A DNA stretch of 64,000 nt, from assembly GCA_958510825.1 (NCBI GenBank), contig OY294048.1, forward strand, positions 38,529,026 to 38,593,025. The letters run 5' to 3'. A model generated the notes under the pieces. The model ran no database searches. It was not told the origin of the DNA and saw only the letters and a list, made by a program, of their open reading frames with translations. The DNA comes from Brachypterus glaber (taxonomy: Eukaryota; Arthropoda; Insecta; Coleoptera; Kateretidae). Below are positions 57,483-64,000 of this stretch, one piece after another (within the stretch, counting starts at the first letter, position 1; each line of letters starts with the position of its first letter). The translations under genes were made by a program, and so were the position numbers.

Positions 57483-59836
57483 TCATCGAGATAAACTTCT
57501 GTCTCTTTTGCTATCTCCCGCTCCATGTTCTCCTACTCTTTGATGGTGTGGTATTTTCTCAAATAAGGGATGCATCATGGCCTCCTTGAGGGATATTCTC
57601 TCTGACGGTTCGTATTCTAGCATTTTGACGATTAAATCAAACAGCAGATTGTGATCCGAATCATCGTATTGCTTATATCTCTGCAAAAAGAAAAAACTGA
57701 TGCCAACAAAGTAATACTTTCCCCTATAGGCATAGGTTCAATAAAATAAAAAATAAACTTAATTTTTTTTTTCCAAAAAAAGTTTCTTTTTTCGTAAAAC
57801 GAAAAATAAATTGAAAAAAAAATTTTTTTTTGAAAAAAATTGTTTTTACCCCATTTCACCCCCTTACCCCAATCCGATTTCACCCCCTTACCCAAATCCT
57901 ATTTTTACCAAAAACAATCACATCCTAGAACTTAAGATAATAATTTTGACGGAAATCATATTTTTTGGATATAAAACATCCAGAAACGTAAAAAGAAACA
58001 AACAATTTTCGAAATTTTTTACTAACGCAAGACTTTCTTGGGTAAAGTAAAACAAGAGGTCAAGCACTTAAATTCTACTGAAAAAATTAATTCATATTTC
58101 CGATGGTGCTCGCAAAAATTAGAATCTCAAAAAACTTTTTCGTCGGATTCTTTTGTAAAAATGTTTTTTACATAAGAATCCGAAACTTTTATTTTTTTTT
58201 AATTTGACATACTAACTGGGTTTGTTTGTGCAGGGTCACATAATATTTTATATTGGGACAAACATATCCCACTCATTTTTTGTAAAAGAACATTAAAAAA
58301 AATACTTGTTTTGTACTTTTGATAGCATTTTATTTTATATACACAAAAAAAAGTTTCCGAAATTCAAAGAAAACAAATCCGGAGCGAAAGGGTTAAGTAA
58401 GTAAAAACAAGATAAATTTTGTGTATCTCGTTTTTATATGATAAAAACGAAAACGAAAAAAAAAAGTAAAAAACAATCATACATAGAATTTTCGGCTGAA
58501 TTCAAAAACGTAAAAATTTATAGGGTGTTCATTAAAGAAAAAAAAAACATATTTATGCCACTTGTGGCGAAACCGGAAGTGAAACAAAAAAATTAAATCC
58601 GCCAATGTAAAATTATAAAATACCGAATGAAGATTAATCTTAATTTTGAGGGTGGACATAAATAAAACTTACCTGTTATAACAATATATGCCAAAAGATA
58701 TATCTATATAAATTATAGTTTAAGTTGTCTTATTTATAAATTAAATTTAAGTATTAACAAAACGAACAGGATTTATTTTGTATTTTTAATGAAAATAACT
58801 TAAAATCTAGCTTTATGATTGGTTTTTACCTAAAAAAATGGATAAAGGATCTATAACATATCCAAATTTTACGCAATTTGACCGTTTATCTAAAATATGA
58901 ACTTACCATTATAGGTTTGCAGTTATCTCTTACATATCGTCCAGCAGAGCTTTTTTCATCCCACTCTAGTTTTCCTCTATAGAAGTATTTTGTTTTCGTC
59001 TTTCTTGCCATTCTGTAAAAAGATTGATAATAATTGCAATGGCATAACGGCCATGAGTAATAACTACTTATTTCTGTTTCTGTGATTATTAGGTACATGA
59101 AAGATCCGAAATTAAAACAAGACAATTTTTTTCTTTTTTCCGTGTCCAAAGTAAATACTCATTTGCTGTGAATTGAATTAAATAATCGGGGCGCGGTTTA
59201 AATAACAGACTCTTATAAGTTAATTTTAAATTGAAGTTAAAATTTCTATTATGACGACACAGCATTTAAAACTTGTAATTAGTGAATAGATTTAACTTAA
59301 AAATAAGCGTAAAATAACACAGCCACACGATTTTTTTTCGCATCCAGAGACTAGATTTTTATATTTTTGGGGTCGCTAAAACCGAATCTGACCTCAGAAT
59401 TGCTTAATCAGATCACAGTTTTTTATACCCATAAAAACATCTGAACTTAATGAATTTTCGCACCCTTTTTTGAGTGTATAAATTTTTTTTGATCTGATGG
59501 AGGAATTTTGAGTTCAGATTGGGTTTCAGCGACCCCGAAAATATATAAATGAGTTGGTCTAGTCTCTGGATACGATTTTTTTTATGTGGCTGTGTAATAA
59601 GACCAAACGTAATGAATAATGTTATTAAATTTAATTAGTAATTAAAATTAATTATTAATCTTAAAAGCACTACCGTTATTCGAATTCGCTCCCTTATAAT
59701 TATTATTTATGAATCGTCTTGTAAGAAAACTACCAAAGGTTGAGCAATTGACTTAATCTTGTTAATATAAACACAGACGGCCGAGTTAACTAACTAACAA
59801 CCTAAAAGACCATTTGGAAAGAAATAATGAAACTTA

Positions 59837-59867
<31 letters not shown>

Positions 59868-62800
59868 CGACTTTATTCAGACCATTAACAAAATACAATT
59901 TAATTGGATTATAAACTTAAAATTAAATATATAAATGGGCGAAGTCTAGCTGAAAGCTAATCAACTTAACCCAGAAAAATAATAATACAAAAATCTTAGT
60001 AATTTGAGCATAAATTAAGAATTAATATAATACTTAAAATATATTTTAAGTACAGGAAAGGAAACAGCCATATTTTTTTATAACAAACATGTAGAATCTT
60101 TATTGCTTATTTAATAAATGTTTTTTATATTTAGTCTTAAAAGTATTTGACTTTAAATTTTTTAATTCAGCAGGAATACTATTGTATGTAGTGACGGCAC
60201 AATAGGTAAAACTTTTTTTAAAGAGAGCAGTGGTGTGTCTAGGCACAGTTAACAAGCCTTTGTCTCTAATATTTCTATTATGTGTAGAGGTGCGCAAAAT
60301 AAAAATGTTTCTAATGGAAGTAATGTTTTCTGAATTAATTATGTTATGAACAAAAGTACCCAACTGAAGTTTTCTTCGAGTAGACATGTTAAGCCACCCT
60401 ATTTCTTTAATTTTGTTAGAAACATGATCATATTTTCTGAGTCCGAAAATTAATCGAATGCAAGAATTTTGGACTTTTTGTATACGAACAGACTGCTGTA
60501 TGTCAATATAATTACCATATACTACATTGCAATAATTATAATGAGACAATACTAGCGATTCAGATAATTTTTCTTTAAGGTTAAAATTTAAAAAATGCCT
60601 GTTAGAATATAGTAGTTTAAGGGATGCGTAACTTTTTCGTATAAGACACTAACATGCTCAATAAATTTTAAATCACTATCAAATATGACTCCAAGGTTTT
60701 TTGCTGTTTTTACTACAGATACAGGTTTTCCATCTATATTGATATTTATGTGAGGAAGTATATGCTCCACTTGTTTATTGTTTCCAAAAATCATAATGTT
60801 AGTTTTAGTAGGATTTAAAGACAAATTAAATTCTTTAGACAAACAGTAAATTCTATTTAAATCCTCATTAATTTTCTGAAATGCATTATGAAATTCTGCA
60901 TGATTAAAAGAAAAATAGAGCTGTGTATCATCAGCATAAGCTTGGACACTGCAGTGTGCAACAGAACGAAGCAATTCTGCAGTATATATTATAAAAAGCA
61001 GCGGTCCAAGTATTGAGCCCTGTGGCACGCCATTGGTAATATTTATCGTATTCGAGAAATTATTATTACTTTTGATTTTTTGACATCTGTCAGAAAGATA
61101 TGAATGAATCAACTTAACAGCTAGTTCATCAAAACCATAGTAACCCAGTAAAGCACATAAAAGTTTGTGATTGATAGTGTCAAATGCCTTTGAGAAATCT
61201 AATAAGAGCAGAACAGTCACTAATCTTTTATCGCGAGCTTTGGCAATATCATCTGAGACTTTACAAAGAGTGGTAGCGGTACTAAACCCTTTCCTAAATA
61301 ATTATTCAAATATAATATTTGGTAGTAAGGCGCTTCGTAACATATGTTGGCACCGCCGAAACGGTCTTTTCGCGGCACCTTCCAAGAACTGAGAATAAAA
61401 GTTGCAGAGTTAAATTCGTTTCCAAACCTTTCTCAAGATATTCACATTCCTATTGAAAATGACGGGTCTGCGCGGGTATAAATGGTGCACAAGCGGGTAA
61501 ATTTCATACGCTCATGTCCGGTTTACGCACCATTTATACCCGCGCAGACCCGTCATTTCCAATAGGAATAACCTTAAATATCTGCCGAAATTTTTTAAAA
61601 AGGAATTAATAGGTTTTAACAAGGGAGGCATTGAAATCGTAAATTTTACATCATATCATTTTGACGAGAGTTTTTAAAAGTTGGGTTAAGCTTTTGACAA
61701 AAACCGTCCAGGATAAAATACAGTAAGTACTGGATTTTTCGTTAGTTTTTTGTATTGTACTATTTAAATTATTCTTATAATGCTTTATAATTAGAAAAGT
61801 TATGTAAATAAGGTTGTGTTGTGATGTGGATTTTTTACTAATAAATATTTTTCTACTAATGTAGTGATGTCGAAATTCTATCACTAATTTAGTGAAGTGG
61901 TATATAATTCGGTTATAGCCGTGCGGTTAATTATAACTTTTATTATAACTTACTCAGTTAGGTTGGCCATACAATCTTCTATCGTATTTAAAGTATACCC
62001 GAGCGGAGAATATACTTAACCACTTATCACTTTATTCGGGAGCGGGTATTCTAGGAGACGGCGCTTTGGAAACAGAGTAAAACAATTTCTTCTTAACTTA
62101 AGAATAATATATTAAATAAATGTGAATAAATTCTTCAAGAACATGAAAGATCAATTCTTACTTCTAAGTCCTATTTCTATGCAAAGCCCTTAAATTCTAA
62201 TTTCCATTATATATTAGTTTTCCATTAAATACTTCTAAATTAAAACATTCTATGTTTAAAATCCCAACTATTCGCAATCATTTTTAATTCCCAATTTATT
62301 GTCCACATTTTTCTTAGTGTATATTAAAACTGGTTCGTATAAGTCATTTAAATTATTTTACAAAATATTTTTCAAAGTTAATTAATATTCGTCAAAATTT
62401 CTATCAGTGTTCATACTATCAATATTTATAAGTGTCCAAAATTATTTTTATGTCTAATAAAACGAGTCTCAAAATTTTTCTAAGTTTAAAAACTATTTTT
62501 AATTCAAGAATAAATCTCAAAATTAATTCTCACAGAAACTACATTTTCACTTTTGAAATTGACATAGCGACACTCTGAATACAACTGAATAAATATGAAT
62601 TTTTTCATGAGTTTATATATCTAATAAGAAGGTCACTAGTTACATTTATTTGACAATGCTATTAGCGCAAAATATCTACAAAGATACCGCGCATATTTAA
62701 TTACCCCGACAAAAGAGTTTCAGTCTCATCAATTTGCAAACTAATTGCTATTTCTGACATCTGAAACGATCATTTCGCTCACAAATTAGATTTGTTTAAA

Positions 62801-63389
62801 CAAATAAGATTACTAGACAACTTTTAAGTTATACCGACAAGAATAACCGAGGAGGGGTCCGAACAAATGTAGAACAAACCGGACTTTCCCGAAGCCGAAT
62901 CTCGTGAAGCCAGATTGTATCATAGCGCAATATTAAAGAAATATTATTTTAAAATTTTAACAACATATAAAATTTTCAGATCATAACAGTTGTTTAATTT
63001 TTCCGATAAATTTGATTCTACTAATTTTAATTTTTATAAAAAAAAATCAAAGCGGATTCTGTGTTTTTGCTTTGATATGTTTTGAATTTGACAAATAAGT
63101 AACCTTACTTCAAAAATTAATTCTTACCTGTCAAACTAAATCAAACTATGTTGTAAAATGTACGATTTAAATGCCCACCTTGATAAAACCAATTAATGCT
63201 TTTTAAAAAATTTCGGCAGATTCGGGAAATTCAAAAAAACTTACCTAGCTGGAATTTCTCCAAGAATTCGTTGCATCATTGCCAGATGTTCTCTGTTGTC
63301 ATGTGTTTGGAATAGGGTAATTCCAAGATACAATTCAAACAAAATACATCCTATTGACCATACGTCACAAGGTTGCGACCATCCTAATT
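57483..63389 (-). CDS. Doa: LAMMER/CLK dual-specificity kinase, three C-terminal exons (Doa); 5' part off the right edge
   Basis: CLK/Doa kinases phosphorylate SR splicing factors. Exons in transcript order: 63245-63389, 58907-59012, 57483-57680; GT-AG with matching phases. The first encodes [20 protein letters not shown] (kinase subdomain IX), then [14 protein letters not shown] and the LAMMER signature, here reading [11 protein letters not shown], with Gln in place of the usual Glu. The second reads [20 protein letters not shown] then [13 protein letters not shown], matching Drosophila Doa closely. The last has [38 protein letters not shown] and a C-terminus rich in Arg/Ser (RDRSLSR), as in Doa. 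The ATP-binding lobe and catalytic loop lie beyond the window. Introns are 1.2 and 4.2 kb, the latter holding a LINE, a foldback and a MITE. Confidence 0.93.
59317..59595. mobile_element. Foldback element, 279 bp, ends ACACAGCCACA, in a Doa intron
   Basis: ACACAGCCACACGATTTTTT pairs with AAAAAATCGTATC..TGTGGCTGTGT. The inner pairs GGGGTCGCTAAAACCGAATC and GATTGGGTTTCAGCGACCCC resemble the CCGCTGAAACCGAATCTG block of 50431-51151, so the two may be distant relatives. Confidence 0.7.
59838..61300 (-). mobile_element. 5'-truncated non-LTR retrotransposon (Jockey/CR1-type LINE) in a Doa intron
   Basis: Coding is on the minus strand. The 3' end is an ATT-unit tail (59838-59866 as AAT on the plus strand), preceded by an AATAAAG. 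About 240 bp of 3' UTR precede the stop of the reverse transcriptase frame at 60100. The 5' end breaks off inside the polymerase at about 61300. No clear target duplication was read. Confidence 0.8.
60100..61295 (-). pseudogene. LINE reverse transcriptase fragment, frameshifted
   Basis: The upstream frame (from about 61295 down to 60588) reads [20 protein letters not shown], then [34 protein letters not shown] and [13 protein letters not shown]: reverse transcriptase motifs, with YADD at the active site. The C-terminal part continues in another frame (60549-60100) with [32 protein letters not shown] and [20 protein letters not shown]. The change of frame is near 60615. With the missing 5' end, this copy is dead. 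It is not a host gene. Confidence 0.85.
61449..61566. mobile_element. GACGGGTCTG-type MITE, copy 3, 118 bp, in a Doa intron
   Basis: CCTATTGAAAATGACGGGTC pairs with GACCCGTCATTTCCAATAGG. The arms extend through TGCGCGGGTATAAATGGTGC and its inverse. It is the most complete of the three copies. Confidence 0.8.
61567..63244. other. Doa intron sequence, no exon or element recognised
   Basis: Moderately AT-rich single-copy-looking sequence. No frame with family features was seen between the MITE and the exon at 63245. Confidence 0.4.
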
Positions 63390-64000
63390 CTGAAAAAAAA
63401 TGTTTTGTTTTAACTTCATACTTTATTATTTAACTATGACAATTATTGTTCTCTTGTAAAAAATGCCATTATTGTACAGTTGTGGCATTAAATATTGGGA
63501 AAACATCGAAAAAAATCGTGTCGCTTTTATATTTTTTTCATGGATTAACATGGGATTATTTTTAAAAAACTAGGTTACTTCGTTTAAACATAACTGAATT
63601 ATTTAGTTTTAAAAGTTTACTGTAAATAAATATTAAATTATATTATATGTTTATTATATTAGCTGCTGCAGGCGTATTTATACGTTTCGCACAAATAAGT
63701 ATTAACTGCGGCAAACTTTTTATACGTGTATGTACGTTTTTAATATATACGTATTTATTATATACGTATTTATGAGCGTATTTATACATTGCGCTCAAAC
63801 TATTTACAGCCTGAAACTGCTGCAAATGTTCTTATACTATATGTACGTTTTACGCAGAAAAATGCCGCAGCTATAGTATATTCAACTTCAAGATGAACTA
63901 GAAGTAAATAAAAGAATCGCGCACGCGGCAGCTGGAGCGTGGTTTCATTGTTTAAAACAGTTTAATGTTGCGAGAGTAGGGATGTAGAAAATTAAACAGG
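63390..64000. other. Doa intron at the right edge
   Basis: No further kinase exon was recognised. 63660-63870 contains repeated TATACGTATTTAT and GTACGTTTT-type units, a weak tandem pattern. Confidence 0.4.

Noticed and set aside
61171..61392. 73-codon plus-strand frame
   Set aside because: It is antisense to the LINE reverse transcriptase, which explains the sequence.
1..64000. tRNA, rRNA and snoRNA genes
   Set aside because: No cloverleaf, rRNA core or C/D-H/ACA boxes convincing enough to report were seen by eye, although the RpL30 intron would be the place to scan with a covariance model.

Overview
The window is nuclear DNA of an insect, by inference most likely a beetle. It is AT-rich, has canonical GT-AG introns, and is crowded with foldback elements. 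It carries an angiomotin gene, a family known to be absent from Drosophila, and its desaturase C-terminus resembles beetle desaturases. Apart from one 200-N assembly gap (43714-43913) the sequence is continuous. No bacterial or viral genome features were seen.

Layout, left to right. (1) 842-15418, minus: nine coding exons of angiomotin (Amot), with the start codon at 15418 and the 3' end beyond the left edge. (2) 17717-21422, plus: a complete six-exon CCDC174 gene, divergent from Amot across about 2.3 kb. (3) 22139-24491, plus: ribosomal protein eL30 (RpL30), with a pyrimidine-rich TOP-like start and an intron packed with repeats. (4) 24.5-34.7 kb: a repeat district containing an apparently intact, intron-bearing DNA transposon (28115-31349, 599-residue predicted transposase) inserted in a small MITE. 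(5) 34730-46251, plus: a C2H2 zinc-finger gene whose roughly 10 kb intron contains, on the opposite strand, the three 3' exons of an acyl-CoA desaturase (38580-42625) and a 1.5 kb foldback. (6) 46.3-57.4 kb: no convincing gene, only MITEs, hairpins and foldbacks, including a perfect 211-bp palindrome. (7) 57483-63389, minus: the three C-terminal exons of a LAMMER/CLK kinase (Doa), continuing past the right edge, with a 5'-truncated, frameshifted LINE in one intron.

The host genes are not an operon and show no shared pathway. Amot is a junction and Hippo-pathway scaffold, CCDC174 a nuclear mRNA-related factor, RpL30 translational, Doa an SR-protein kinase, and the desaturase lipid-metabolic. 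The most informative non-genic content is transposon archaeology. Two nested insertions can be compared with an uninterrupted copy of the same host repeat elsewhere in the window, which fixes their target sites: TTAA for a piggyBac-like element and probably AATA for the intact transposon. A third family (hAT-like) shows 8-bp target duplications at three loci. Exon boundaries were read by eye from splice consensus and phase, and homology calls come from recalled family sequence, not from a search.
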